This document shows, in pieces, positions 1-9,137 of a DNA stretch of 64,000 nt; the first letter of the stretch is position 1; each line of letters starts with the position of its first letter. The DNA comes from Bacillota bacterium (GTDB lineage Bacteria > Bacillota > Limnochordia > DTU080): assembly GCA_012840225.1 (NCBI GenBank), contig DULU01000005.1:18717-82716 (forward strand), read 5' to 3'. The notes under the pieces were generated by a model that was not told the origin of the DNA, ran no database searches, and saw only the letters and a list, made by a program, of their open reading frames with translations. A program made the translations under genes and the position numbers.

Positions 1-1
1 T

Positions 2-727
2 TATAAACCCGGCGACGGCCCCTTGCCCATGCTGCTTTGGGCATATCCCCGGGAGTATAAAAGTGCCGATGCCGCCGGGCAGCTCACCGATTCACCCTAC
101 CGCTTCGACAGGATCGGCCCCACTTCCCCGCTATCCCTCCTCACCCAGGGCTATGCCATCCTCGACAATCCGGCCATGCCTATTATCGGCGAAGGAGAGG
201 CCCAGCCCAACGACAATTACGTCGCCCAGCTGAAGGCCAGTGCCGAGGCTGCTGTGGCGGAAGTGGTGAAGCGGGGGGTGGCTGATCCCAAGCGCATTGC
301 CGTGGGCGGACATTCATACGGCGCTTTCATGACCGCCAATCTCCTGGCGCATACCGACCTCTTTTGTGCCGGCATCGCCCGCAGCGGCGCCTATAACCGG
401 ACCCTCACTCCCTTCGGTTTCCAGGCCGAAGAGCGCACGCTCTGGGAAGCCCCCGACGTTTACATGGCCATGTCGCCCTATATGCATCTGCAAAACATCA
501 ACGCCCCCTTGCTTTTGATCCATGGCGAGGCCGACAACAATGCCGGCACCCATCTCATGCAAAGCGAGCGTTTCTACCATGCTCTGCAAGGCCACGGCAA
601 ACCGGCCCGGCTGGTCATACTGCCCCATGAAAGCCATGGCTACCAAGCTCGGGAGTCGGTGCTGCATGTCCTGTGGGAAATGCACCGTTGGCTGGAAATC
701 CACGCCAAGGGGATGAACGGTGGTTGA
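2..727 (+). CDS. S9 family serine peptidase, glutamyl endopeptidase-like, C-terminal part (5' truncated)
   Basis: This is the last 241 codons of an alpha/beta-hydrolase peptidase; the reading frame is already open at base 2, so the true start lies outside the window. The nucleophile elbow GGHSYG, the acid in HGEADNNAG and the histidine in HESHGY give the Ser-Asp-His triad of the prolyl oligopeptidase (S9) clan. The wording around them resembles the glutamyl endopeptidase (S9D) branch, in which a beta-propeller would precede this domain. The role is presumably cleavage of peptides, perhaps after Glu. It ends just ahead of the promoter of ileS, so it is a separate transcription unit. Family is firm, subfamily probable. 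Confidence 0.9.
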   Translation, partial: YKPGDGPLPMLLWAYPREYKSADAAGQLTDSPYRFDRIGPTSPLSLLTQGYAILDNPAMPIIGEGEAQPNDNYVAQLKASAEAAVAEVVKRGVADPKRIAVGGHSYGAFMTANLLAHTDLFCAGIARSGAYNRTLTPFGFQAEERTLWEAPDVYMAMSPYMHLQNINAPLLLIHGEADNNAGTHLMQSERFYHALQGHGKPARLVILPHESHGYQARESVLHVLWEMHRWLEIHAKGMNGG

Positions 728-741
728 GGAAATAAAACATA

Positions 742-769
742 TTGTTCTTTGCCGTTTATGTGGTATAAT
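742..769 (+). promoter_or_regulatory. Sigma-A-type promoter of the T-box/ileS transcript
   Basis: TTGTTC (742-747) and TATAAT (764-769) are 16 bp apart, and a TG sits one base before the -10 box (extended -10). It lies 15 bp after the S9 stop codon and just before the T-box leader, as expected for an aminoacyl-tRNA synthetase transcript. Confidence 0.7.
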
Positions 770-799
770 GACCAATAATATATAAAGACCTATACAGCG

Positions 800-1103
800 A
801 CCAAAAGCGATGATAGGGAAGAGTAGGCTAACGGGGCGGCCTAAGCGAGCCGGAGTTGGTGCGAGTCCGGCGGCAAGCGGTTAGCTGAAAATCACCCTGG
901 AGCTGTCTCCCCCAAAGCACATAAGCTGCCGGTAGGGGATCCGGAATTTCCCGCCGTTATCAGGGAACGGGTATCGGATCTGTGATGCATTGCATCAGGG
1001 CACGCAGGTCCCGCACCTGTCAAGGGGCCTGCCTTGCCGGGCAATTAGGGTGGTACCGCGGGAGTTTAACCTCTCGTCCCTTTGTGGACGAGAGGTTTTT
1101 TGT
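800..1103 (+). ncRNA. T-box riboswitch (isoleucine) upstream of ileS
   Basis: The leader carries the near-invariant T-box AGGGTGGTACCGCGG at 1047-1061, which pairs with the NCCA end of uncharged tRNA. Stem I lies roughly at 811-912 (GCTAAC near 829 pairs with GTTAGC near 880). Its 3' side has the usual GAAA-codon-A context, with ATC at 891-893 as the specifier codon. AUC is an isoleucine codon, matching the downstream ileS. Expression should rise when uncharged tRNA-Ile binds and the antiterminator forms. The outer boundaries are estimates. Confidence 0.92.
1068..1101 (+). terminator. T-box-controlled rho-independent terminator
   Basis: AACCTCTCGTCC (1068-1079) and GGACGAGAGGTT (1086-1097) form a perfect 12 bp stem with a 6-base loop followed by a run of T. 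It begins right after the T-box sequence, the standard arrangement in which antiterminator and terminator exclude each other. Confidence 0.92.
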
Positions 1104-1155
1104 TACCTCTTTTGCTTGATACCCCGTTATTTGGTCAGAAAGGAAGCGATGACAG

Positions 1156-4100
1156 ATGTTTCGCCAGGTCAGTTCACATCCGGATTTCGTTTCCCTGGAG
1201 CATGAGGTGCTGAAGTTTTGGGAAGACCGACAATGTTTTGAGAAGCTGCGGAGAGCAAGGGCGGCCGAGGCGGCAGAAGTGACTGAGGGGGCTAAGGAGG
1301 CTGAAGCCGGCCGGCTTTTCTCTTTCATCGACGGCCCCATCACGGCCAACAATCCCATGGGAGTGCATCACGCCTGGGGGCGCACCTACAAAGACATCTA
1401 CCAGCGCTACAAGGCGATGCAAGGCTATCACCAGCGCTACCAGAACGGGTTTGACTGCCAGGGTCTATGGGTGGAAGTGGAAGTGGAGAAAAGCCTGAAG
1501 CTCAACTCCAAACGGGATATCAGAGAGTATGGCCTCGCCCGATTCGTCGGGGCCTGCCGGGAGCGGGTACTCAAATTTGCCGCCATACAGACGGCGCAAT
1601 CCAAACGCCTCGGGCAGTGGATGGACTGGGATAATTCCTATTACACCATGGCCGACGACAACATGGAGCATATCTGGTATTTCCTGCATCGCTGCCACGA
1701 AAAAGGCTGGCTTTACCGGGATCAACGGGTGATGCCTTGGTGTATCCGCTGCGGCACCTCCCTCTCCCAGCATGAGCTGCTCGACTCCTATAAGGAAGTG
1801 GAGCATGATACCGTATTTGTGGCCTTGCCGCTGACTGACGCTCCGGACACGCACTTGCTGGTATGGACGACGACGCCGTGGACCCTGCCGGCCAATGTGG
1901 CGGTAGCCGTGCATCCGGAGGCTGCCTATGTCCAGATCGAGCAAGATGGCAAATCCTATATCCTGGCAGCAGAAGCGCTGAGCAAATTGACTGCCGCACC
2001 ATACCACATCAGCGCCGAGTTCAGCGGCAGCGCCCTCCTCGGGAAAGCTTATATCGCCCCGTTTGCCGACCTGCCGGTGCAGAAACAACTGAAACAGGCC
2101 CACACCATCATCGCCTGGTCAGAAGTTGATCCAGCCGAAGGTACCGGCCTCGTGCACATCGCTCCCGGTTGCGGTGCCGAGGACCATGAGCTCGGGCAAC
2201 GCTTCCACCTCCCCAGGCTCTGTCCCATCGACGAAGACGGCGTTTTTGTGGCCGGTTACGGTTCGCTAACAGGAGTCAATGTCAAGGAAGCCAAAGGCCT
2301 GCTCCTGGCGCAGATGCAACAGGCAGGCGTTTTGTATAAAACCGAAAAACTCCTGCATCGCTACCCCCATTGCTGGCGCTGCGGCGAAGAGCTGGTATTC
2401 CGGCTGGAAGATGAATGGTTCATCTCGGCTGAAGAGATCCGCCCGCACTTGATCAAGGCCGCCGCCTCCGTCACCTGGCTCCCGGATTTTGCCGGCAAGA
2501 TGATGCAGGACTGGCTGACCAACATGGGCGATTGGTGCATCTCCCGCAAAAGGTTCTGGGGGTTGCCTCTCCCCTTCTACCCTTGTACCTGCGGTCACCT
2601 CACCGTGGTCAAGTCCGGAGCCGAGCTGGAGCAGCTGAGCGGTAGGCAGCTGCAGGAAAACCGCCTGCATCGCCCCTGGATCGATGAAATAACCATCACC
2701 TGTCCCAGCTGCGGACAAAGAGTAAAGCGCATCAGCGAGGTGGGCGACTGCTGGCTCGACGCCGGCGTGGTGCCCTACTCCACCCTGCGCTATCTCAGCG
2801 ACCGCCAATACTGGCAAAAATGGTTCCCTGCCGATCTGGTGGTGGAAATGCGTGAGCAGATCCGTCTCTGGTTCTATTCCATGCTCTTTATGAGCGTCAC
2901 CCTGGAAGGTTGTGCTCCCTACCGGCGGGTGATGATCTATGAGAAGGTGCACGATGAACACGGCCGGCCTATGCACAAAAGCTGGGGAAACGCCATCTGG
3001 TTCGATGAAGCCGTGGAACGCATGGGAGCCGATGTGATGAGATGGATCTACGCCTCTCACTCCCCCACCATCACCCTCAACTTCGGTTACCGCCTGGCCG
3101 ACGAAGTGCGCCGTAAGCTCCTCACGCTCTGGCATGTGTATTCCTTCTTCACCACCTACGCCAACATCGACGGCTGGCAACCTGCAGTCGACGAGAAGGG
3201 AAGGCTGGAGACCGGGTTCAGAGAGAAGAGGGCGGTTGGCGGCCACGGGGATGTACCTCTCCTCGACCGATGGCTGGAAGCCCGCCGGCGGCAATATTTC
3301 CAGGCTGTGCGGAAAAGTATGGATGCCTTTGATGTACAGGCGGCGATGAGGGAGCATGAATCGTTCCTGGACGACTTATCCAACTGGTATGTCAGGCGGA
3401 GCCGGCGCCGCTTCTGGAAGAACGAAAACGACGCCGATAAAGAATCCGCCTATGAAACCCTCTACCAAGCCCTGCTCACCATGCTGCACCTATTGGCGCC
3501 GATATTGCCCTTCATCACCGAGCATATGTACCAAAACCTGGTGCGCTCCATGGCCCCCGGTGAGCCGGAGAGTATCCACCTATGCCGGCTCCCGGAGGAT
3601 GAAACCAACACCGGCACGGCGAGCGCTGCCGATGCAGGAGAAATGCTGCTGGAACAGATGAAGGCCGTCAGGGAGGTCGTCAACTTGGGATTGGCGGCGC
3701 GCAACAGGGCCAGGATACGCATCAGGCAGCCTTTGCCCAGGCTGGCGGTCTCCGGGGTGGATAGTCTGAGCCATGATCCGGAACTGATCCAGCTGGTGCA
3801 AGAGGAGCTGAATGTCAAAGAAGTACAAGTGTTGCCGGCGGCTGAACTCAGTGCCATGCTCACCGGTGAAGCGCCTCCCTGGATCGTGGAGAGGATTGCC
3901 GATATATGCGTGGCGCTTGATCCCACGCTCACACCTCAGCTGGTGCGGGAAGGATGGGCCCGCGACCTCGTGCGGCACATTCAGCAGCAGCGAAAGGAGA
4001 GCGGCCTTTCCATCACCGAGCGCATCTGCCTGACCATCGCCGGTGATGAGAAGTTGGCGGGAGCTGTCGAGGAACATGGTGAGTATATCAAGCGGGAAAC

Positions 4101-4221
4101 CCTGGCTGAATACCTGAGATGGGACGGCAAAAGCGAGGGGCTAAGCGAGCTGAAAAGCCAGGCGGCCAAGCAGGTCTCCATCGGAGGTCTTAAGGCTATT
4201 GTAACCATGGAACGACTGTAA
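1156..4221 (+). CDS. ileS: Isoleucyl-tRNA synthetase
   Basis: This 1021-residue class I synthetase charges tRNA-Ile in the cytoplasm. The N-terminal catalytic domain has a divergent HIGH region (MGVHHAWGRTY, about residues 71-81). An editing (CP1) domain with TTTPWTLPAN and Cys-pair zinc-like motifs follows. The KMSKS loop reads PMHKSWGN, keeping the second Lys but replacing the first with Pro. The anticodon-binding region with RNRARIRIRQPLP follows. The length fits the larger synthetase subtype. ATG 1156 is chosen because AGGA at 1141-1144 precedes it; the ATG at 1149 is out of frame. It is controlled by the T-box leader with an Ile codon, which independently supports the assignment. Confidence 0.96.
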   Translation: MFRQVSSHPDFVSLEHEVLKFWEDRQCFEKLRRARAAEAAEVTEGAKEAEAGRLFSFIDGPITANNPMGVHHAWGRTYKDIYQRYKAMQGYHQRYQNGFDCQGLWVEVEVEKSLKLNSKRDIREYGLARFVGACRERVLKFAAIQTAQSKRLGQWMDWDNSYYTMADDNMEHIWYFLHRCHEKGWLYRDQRVMPWCIRCGTSLSQHELLDSYKEVEHDTVFVALPLTDAPDTHLLVWTTTPWTLPANVAVAVHPEAAYVQIEQDGKSYILAAEALSKLTAAPYHISAEFSGSALLGKAYIAPFADLPVQKQLKQAHTIIAWSEVDPAEGTGLVHIAPGCGAEDHELGQRFHLPRLCPIDEDGVFVAGYGSLTGVNVKEAKGLLLAQMQQAGVLYKTEKLLHRYPHCWRCGEELVFRLEDEWFISAEEIRPHLIKAAASVTWLPDFAGKMMQDWLTNMGDWCISRKRFWGLPLPFYPCTCGHLTVVKSGAELEQLSGRQLQENRLHRPWIDEITITCPSCGQRVKRISEVGDCWLDAGVVPYSTLRYLSDRQYWQKWFPADLVVEMREQIRLWFYSMLFMSVTLEGCAPYRRVMIYEKVHDEHGRPMHKSWGNAIWFDEAVERMGADVMRWIYASHSPTITLNFGYRLADEVRRKLLTLWHVYSFFTTYANIDGWQPAVDEKGRLETGFREKRAVGGHGDVPLLDRWLEARRRQYFQAVRKSMDAFDVQAAMREHESFLDDLSNWYVRRSRRRFWKNENDADKESAYETLYQALLTMLHLLAPILPFITEHMYQNLVRSMAPGEPESIHLCRLPEDETNTGTASAADAGEMLLEQMKAVREVVNLGLAARNRARIRIRQPLPRLAVSGVDSLSHDPELIQLVQEELNVKEVQVLPAAELSAMLTGEAPPWIVERIADICVALDPTLTPQLVREGWARDLVRHIQQQRKESGLSITERICLTIAGDEKLAGAVEEHGEYIKRETLAEYLRWDGKSEGLSELKSQAAKQVSIGGLKAIVTMERL

Positions 4222-4357
4222 ATGCAGTGAAAGTAAAAAGGAGTTGCAGGACCGGTAAAGAAGAGGTGGACCGGCAAGAGAGGAAACGAGAGAGAAAAAG
4301 CGAGAAGTTACAGCAGCAAACGCTATAACAGACATGGATTAGAAAAGAGGCAACTGA

Positions 4358-5344
4358 ATGCGCATCGGATTTTCGCCCTCAGTATATGAGCACGCCGCCT
4401 TTTTGATCAACCGCCGGCCTTGGGAAGTCTCCCGCCGGGCCGACTTAATGGTGGCCGGACACAGGCGGGCCTATGAGCTGTATAATCCGGCCGCCATTAT
4501 TGTAGGGATCGATATCTACAACCTGGAAGCCGAAGCTTATGGCGCCGAAGTGGTGGATGCCGGGGGAGTAGGCATCCCGGCCATTGTCGAGCCTCTCTTT
4601 ACCGATCTTGATGCGGCCGGCGACATCACTCCGTTTGATCCCGCCAAAGACGGCCGCTTGCCAATGATCATCGAATGCGGGATGAAGCTGGCTGAAGTGA
4701 TGCCGCCGGAGAAAGTGCACATTCCGGTGAGCGGCCCTTTTTCCATCGCCTCCAACCTCTTGGGTTTTGACACTCTTTTGTTGGAAGCCGCGCTCCGCCC
4801 GGAGCGGGTGCGCCACTTTCTCTTCCGGCTGGTCGAAGGCCAGCTGGCCTTCTGCCGGGCCATCGTGGAGCAGGGTCTGTCCATCGCCCTCTTTGAGTCG
4901 GCCGCCGTGCCGCCGCTTCTGTCCCCCCAACAATTTGAGGAGATCGAGCTGCCGCCGCTCGCCGAACTGATGCAACGCATTAAAAAGGAGTGCGGCGTCC
5001 ACGCCCAGCTGGTGCTGGGGGGCAATACCGCACCCCTGGTCGATCTCATGGCTTCCACCGGCACCACCTACCTGATCTGCCCGGCCGAGACCGACCGCCA
5101 GGCTTTCATGAGCCAGGTAGTCAAATATCCTTACATTACGGTGCGCGTAAATCTCCTCCCTGAATTGGTGGTCAAAGGTCCTATCCCCCGTATCCTCACC
5201 GCCGTCGACGAGATTTTGGAATTGGCCGGGAAGGTACCCAATCGGATCCTCTTAGGCACAGGAGCCGTCCCCTACGAGACCCCACCGGAGCACATCCTGG
5301 CTATCAAGGAGTATGCGGCCCGGGAGGACCCAAACCGGTCTTGA
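4358..5344 (+). CDS. Uroporphyrinogen decarboxylase (URO-D) family protein
   Basis: The 328-residue protein has the URO-D/methyltransferase TIM-barrel pattern, for example HIPVSGPFSIASNLLGF in the middle and LGTGAVPYETPPEHILA near the C-terminus. Members outside haem synthesis usually move methyl groups between corrinoid proteins and cofactors or act on aromatic methyl ethers. No corrinoid protein gene is adjacent, so the substrate is unknown. AAAGAGG lies a few bases before ATG 4358. The gene converges on the diaminopimelate dehydrogenase gene, with 12 bp between the two stop codons. A true HemE is unlikely, since the usual HemE N-terminus is absent. Confidence 0.8.
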   Translation: MRIGFSPSVYEHAAFLINRRPWEVSRRADLMVAGHRRAYELYNPAAIIVGIDIYNLEAEAYGAEVVDAGGVGIPAIVEPLFTDLDAAGDITPFDPAKDGRLPMIIECGMKLAEVMPPEKVHIPVSGPFSIASNLLGFDTLLLEAALRPERVRHFLFRLVEGQLAFCRAIVEQGLSIALFESAAVPPLLSPQQFEEIELPPLAELMQRIKKECGVHAQLVLGGNTAPLVDLMASTGTTYLICPAETDRQAFMSQVVKYPYITVRVNLLPELVVKGPIPRILTAVDEILELAGKVPNRILLGTGAVPYETPPEHILAIKEYAAREDPNRS

Positions 5345-5356
5345 CCTGCACTTTAT

Positions 5357-6256
5357 CTAAACCAGCCGGCGGATCAAGGCTTCACGATCCCCGGGCAGGA
5401 AATCTATGATGGGGATCTCCAGTAAAGTATAGCAACCCGGCTGTTGACGACATGCAGCCCGCAGAGCCGCCACCATCACCTGGGCCGTCAGCGCCGGGTT
5501 GTTGATGCGCATGGTGAAGGTCATGAGCTGATTGTCGGTGGTGCCGGACACACCCTTGCGCTCCATCACCACTCCGTGCCCCATGTCGATCAGCTGATCG
5601 ACATCAGCCACCTCAAACACCCTGGTCTCATCTTTAACAAAATAAGGATCGCTCTTAATGGCCTGCTCCACCTCGGCAAAAACCGCTCCGGGGGCGAGCT
5701 CCACATATACGGCCCGCTTATGCGTCCCCATCCCTGCCGGAATGGTCATGGATAGCGCTTTCTTCACGCCGGGGATCGCTTTCACCGCCACCGTGTGGCC
5801 CATCGACATCCCCGGACCGAAATTGGTATAGGTGATGCCCCGCGGGGCCATAAACTCCATCATCGCCCGCATCATCGAATCCGTGCCGGGATCCCATCCG
5901 GCAGAAATGACGGCCACCCGGCCGGCCGCCTTGGCCACCTCATCCAGGCGGCACCGCACATCGGCCAACTCCCCGTGGATATCGTAGCTGTCCACAGTAT
6001 GATAGCCCATTTTCAGATACTTTTCAGCGAAGTCAGGTGCCGATCTGGTCGGTACGCAGAGCAACACCCCGGCCACATCCGGTAACTCCTTTACATCCGC
6101 CACCACCTTGATCCCGGTCAACTCCGCCGGTATATCGGCAGTGCTGCGCCTGATCACCCCGGCCAACTCCATGTCAGGAGCGGCGTTTACCGCATTAATG
6201 GCATACCTGCCCACATTGCCGTAGCCCACTACGGCCACTCTCATCTTTGATTCCAT
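5357..6256 (-). CDS. ddh: meso-Diaminopimelate D-dehydrogenase
   Basis: The enzyme catalyses NADPH-linked reductive amination of tetrahydrodipicolinate to meso-diaminopimelate, the one-step branch of lysine and cell-wall precursor synthesis. The 299 residues start with [15 protein letters not shown] (Rossmann fold). [24 protein letters not shown] and [15 protein letters not shown], all typical of the family, follow. The open frame runs about 100 codons further upstream, but GGAGGCGTGAAG directly precedes the ATG at 6256 and the homologous part begins there. The length matches the short Symbiobacterium-type enzyme. It is a single gene, not linked here to other lysine genes. Confidence 0.93.
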   Translation of the reverse strand: MESKMRVAVVGYGNVGRYAINAVNAAPDMELAGVIRRSTADIPAELTGIKVVADVKELPDVAGVLLCVPTRSAPDFAEKYLKMGYHTVDSYDIHGELADVRCRLDEVAKAAGRVAVISAGWDPGTDSMMRAMMEFMAPRGITYTNFGPGMSMGHTVAVKAIPGVKKALSMTIPAGMGTHKRAVYVELAPGAVFAEVEQAIKSDPYFVKDETRVFEVADVDQLIDMGHGVVMERKGVSGTTDNQLMTFTMRINNPALTAQVMVAALRAACRQQPGCYTLLEIPIIDFLPGDREALIRRLV

Positions 6257-6647
6257 CTTCACGCCTCCATAAAACCAAATCCATTGCTTTAAAGTATACC
6301 AGAACGCGGCTGCGGCGGCGGCGAAATAAAATCCTGGACCATCGACGTCCAAGGTCGAAAAGTGTTTTGCACCATCGACAGCGTGTGGCCGGGACCGATT
6401 AAGGTGTGGTCCGGCTTCCCCACTGCGGAAGGAAAACTTCAGGTGGTAGAGACCACCATCGACGAAGCAGAGCGGTACAGTCCCGATCCGGTTGTCCTTA
6501 TGCCGCCGAGCCTTACTCTGTAAAAGTGCATCTTGCTTCCTTATACCAATATAAGCAACCATTATGTTCTGTGTTTGTTAAAATTGTTATTATCATAGGA
6601 GAAGGGTGGAGGCAATGTAATTAATAACTAAAGAAAGGAGTTCTACA
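6257..6647. other. Intergenic region between ddh and the solute-binding protein
   Basis: Apart from the orphan open frame at 6293-6523, about 125 AT-rich bases precede the next gene. They should hold its promoter, but no convincing -35/-10 pair was found. Confidence 0.4.
6293..6523 (+). pseudogene. Orphan open frame, possible gene remnant
   Basis: Between ddh and the next gene, a plus-strand frame stays open for 76 codons from the stop at 6290-6292 to TAA at 6521-6523. It reads like protein (a stretch such as [16 protein letters not shown]). No ATG lies at its beginning; the first usable start is GTG 6362 after AAGG, leaving only 53 codons. I do not recognise the family. It may be the 3' end of a gene whose beginning was lost, or a small gene with a GTG start. 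Confidence 0.3.
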
Positions 6648-7979
6648 ATGGGTTCATTTTTAGGTGTGGTACCACAACAGTCGCCGGGAAAACAACGGTC
6701 TGCTTTCCAGGGCAAGTTGATATGCTTTTTGGCGTTTGTGGTAGTCTCGCTTTGCCTTTTCGGATTGGGAGCCGAAGCCCGGCCCAAGCTGACGGTAGTG
6801 ATGAGTGCCAGTGCCGTGGACGACAATGAACGAGCAGTGAGCCGCTTCGCCGCCATGCATGATGTCGATATTGAAATTGTAAGCCTGCCCAGCGGCACCT
6901 TAAGAAGAATCGAATTTATTGTCACCCGCTTTTTGGGCGGTCTTGATATGGACATCACTCATATCACGCCCGAAATGGCCGGCGCTTTGATGAAAGCGGG
7001 AGTGGCCGTTGATCTGCAGCCGTTTATCAGCAAAGATCCGTCCTTGCGCCTTTCCGACTTCGTCCCGGCGGCGCTGGACACCTACCGCATGTTGACCGGC
7101 GAGGTATATGCCTTACCGATGGATATCGCTTTGCGCGGCCTCATCGCCAACCTCGACGCCATCAACGATGCCGGTTTGGCCCATCCGAACAACCTGACTC
7201 CTGATGACTGGAACTGGACCAGGTTCATGGAATACGCCCGCAAGCTAACCCGATATAGTCCATCAGGAGAAGTCGAGCGGTATGGGATCAGATGGGCACC
7301 CGACAACGTGGACACACTCATTCTGCAGGCCGGCGGATATGAATTCGATCATCCCACCGCCCCGACCAAATGCGGTATACTCCTCCCCCAGACCATCCAG
7401 GCGCTGGAGACCTGGACCAGTTGGTTTCATCCCAACCCCATCGCCACCCACAGCGGTTCCGAAGACGTGGCCAGCGGCAAGGCGGCCATGGGGATTCACG
7501 TTTCGTCGCATATCGACACCTTCGTTGACGCAAAATTGCTCTTCTCCTGGGATGTCGTACGCTATCCAAAGGGGCCGGCAAACAACGGTCATGTGGAGAC
7601 CATATCGGCATTCATGATGACCAGCAACAGCAAGAATCCCGAATTGGCCTGGAAGCTCTTGAGCTTTCTCGTGACCGATCGGGAGGCGGCTCTATATTTG
7701 TTGCGCAGCAGGGCCAGACCATCCGGCTACATACCAAATCTGGAGATATACAATAGAAGCAATTTTGTGGCCGGAGCACCTCCCGGCGTCGATCTGTACA
7801 GGGAAATGGTCCTGAACCCCTTCTTCAAAGCCAAGTCGAGCTTCCCGGGCGCTGCCGATTTTATCGCCAAGATGCGTGATCTGTTGGTCGCCGATGCCAT
7901 TACCGGAAAACGCTCGATTTTGGATATCGCCACTGAATTGGATCATTTTGGCGCCCAGATACTGAGCGAGCTGAAGTGA
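6648..7979 (+). CDS. Extracellular solute-binding protein, sugar ABC transporter type (family 1)
   Basis: The 443-residue exported protein starts with basic residues and a hydrophobic segment (about residues 23-42) ending AEA before RPKL, a signal peptidase I site without a lipobox cysteine. The mature part has the family 1 periplasmic binding fold pattern: GEVYALPMDIALRGLIAN near residue 150, ASGKAAMGIH near residue 280 and SKNPELAWKLLSFLVTD near residue 325. It should bind a sugar or oligosaccharide outside the membrane. No permease or ATPase genes are adjacent, so the transporter partners must lie elsewhere. AAAGGAG precedes ATG 6648. Confidence 0.85.
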   Translation: MGSFLGVVPQQSPGKQRSAFQGKLICFLAFVVVSLCLFGLGAEARPKLTVVMSASAVDDNERAVSRFAAMHDVDIEIVSLPSGTLRRIEFIVTRFLGGLDMDITHITPEMAGALMKAGVAVDLQPFISKDPSLRLSDFVPAALDTYRMLTGEVYALPMDIALRGLIANLDAINDAGLAHPNNLTPDDWNWTRFMEYARKLTRYSPSGEVERYGIRWAPDNVDTLILQAGGYEFDHPTAPTKCGILLPQTIQALETWTSWFHPNPIATHSGSEDVASGKAAMGIHVSSHIDTFVDAKLLFSWDVVRYPKGPANNGHVETISAFMMTSNSKNPELAWKLLSFLVTDREAALYLLRSRARPSGYIPNLEIYNRSNFVAGAPPGVDLYREMVLNPFFKAKSSFPGAADFIAKMRDLLVADAITGKRSILDIATELDHFGAQILSELK

Positions 7980-8038
7980 CACCGCTATACCGTAAGTGAC
8001 GCCGGATTTGCTGCTGGATGTGATGCGATGTAGAGAGT

Positions 8039-8923
8039 TCAGACCACGAACTTTCGCTCCTGGTCGGCGAGGGAAGCCACGCCGACCAGGTCATATATTT
8101 CGGCCAAAGTAGCTATGTCGCTTTCGACAGCGGCTAGCTGCTCAGCCTGCCGAGCTTTGGCTAAAGCCGCGGCCATGGCTTTGGCTGCGGCCCGCACGGC
8201 AATATTGGCGAAGATGATCATTTTATAACCAGCCTGATAAAGTGCGGCGGCAGAAACCCTGCTATATGTGGTAGGTACGGCAATCAGGGGACATTTGCCC
8301 CGCCACGCCCGGCCGGCAGCCAGCACTTCATCAGGCGTTTTGGCCTTGGAATGAATCATCACAGCATCGGCCCCGGCGGCGTGGTATGCTTCGGCCCGGC
8401 GCAAGGCCTCCTCCAGGCCTAAGCCTAATATCAAAGCTTCGGTGCGGGCGGCCACAAAAAAGTCGGGACTCCGCTGCGCTGCTTTGGCCGCCCTGATTTT
8501 CCCGGCATGTTCCTCAATAGGCGTCAGAAGGCGTTGCACACCGTCGTAAAAACTGCACCGCTTGGGAAATACATTATCCTCCAAAACGATGCCGGCCACT
8601 CCGGCTCGCTCATATTCCTCCACGGTACGGATGACATTGACGGCGTTGCCGTAGCCGCTATCGCAGTCGGCAATTATCGGCAGGTCGGAGGCGGAGATCA
8701 TCATCCTGATGCTGACTAAATTGTCGCTCATGGTCAGTATGTTGGCATCGGGCACCGCATGAACCGCCGAAATTTCAAACCCGCTGGCCCAGATGGCGGC
8801 GAACCCCGCCCTTTCCACCAGTCTGGCACTCAAACCATCATGCGCTCCCGCTACCAGCACCGGTTTATCCATAGCGAGGAGTTGCCTTAAACGGCCGGCT
8901 GCTGTTGCTTTTCCTGTGGTCAT
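8039..8923 (-). CDS. Isocitrate lyase/PEP mutase superfamily enzyme
   Basis: The 294-residue TIM-barrel protein has the superfamily landmarks AGAHDGLSARLVERAGF, DCDSGYGN (metal site) and GIVLEDNVFPKRCSF. The last corresponds to the PEP mutase loop usually written EDK-x5-NS. Here Lys is Asn and the Asn-Ser end is Cys-Ser, so it need not be a phosphonate-forming mutase. A phosphonopyruvate hydrolase or a C-C lyase acting on a small 2-oxo or malate-like acid is equally possible. It is divergent from a LysR gene and near a 6PGDH-like dehydrogenase, suggesting a small regulated catabolic set. The start has a GGGGGT site upstream. Confidence 0.82.
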   Translation of the reverse strand: MTTGKATAAGRLRQLLAMDKPVLVAGAHDGLSARLVERAGFAAIWASGFEISAVHAVPDANILTMSDNLVSIRMMISASDLPIIADCDSGYGNAVNVIRTVEEYERAGVAGIVLEDNVFPKRCSFYDGVQRLLTPIEEHAGKIRAAKAAQRSPDFFVAARTEALILGLGLEEALRRAEAYHAAGADAVMIHSKAKTPDEVLAAGRAWRGKCPLIAVPTTYSRVSAAALYQAGYKMIIFANIAVRAAAKAMAAALAKARQAEQLAAVESDIATLAEIYDLVGVASLADQERKFVV

Positions 8924-9137
8924 GTGGCGACCCCCTCTGTGTGTTCAGGTCGACCACATGATAGCATTGCCTGGCCGCTTTCGACCAATTAGCGCTCTTT
9001 ATGGTCCTATAAAAAGGGCAATGAACCGCCTCCGGCCTTTTTTGCAGGAGAGGTGGCTGCCCGGAGGAACCCTATACCATAGTCATCGGGCATGGAAAAA
9101 ATGGCAAAGGACTTATGACAAAGGAGTTGTTCAAGAG

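Noticed and set aside
2266..3357. 363-codon minus-strand open frame inside ileS
   Set aside because: Antisense to conserved synthetase motifs; no ribosome site and no recognisable domain.
5357..6562. 401-residue version of diaminopimelate dehydrogenase
   Set aside because: GGAGG directly before ATG 6256 and the start of similarity there show the first hundred codons are not translated.
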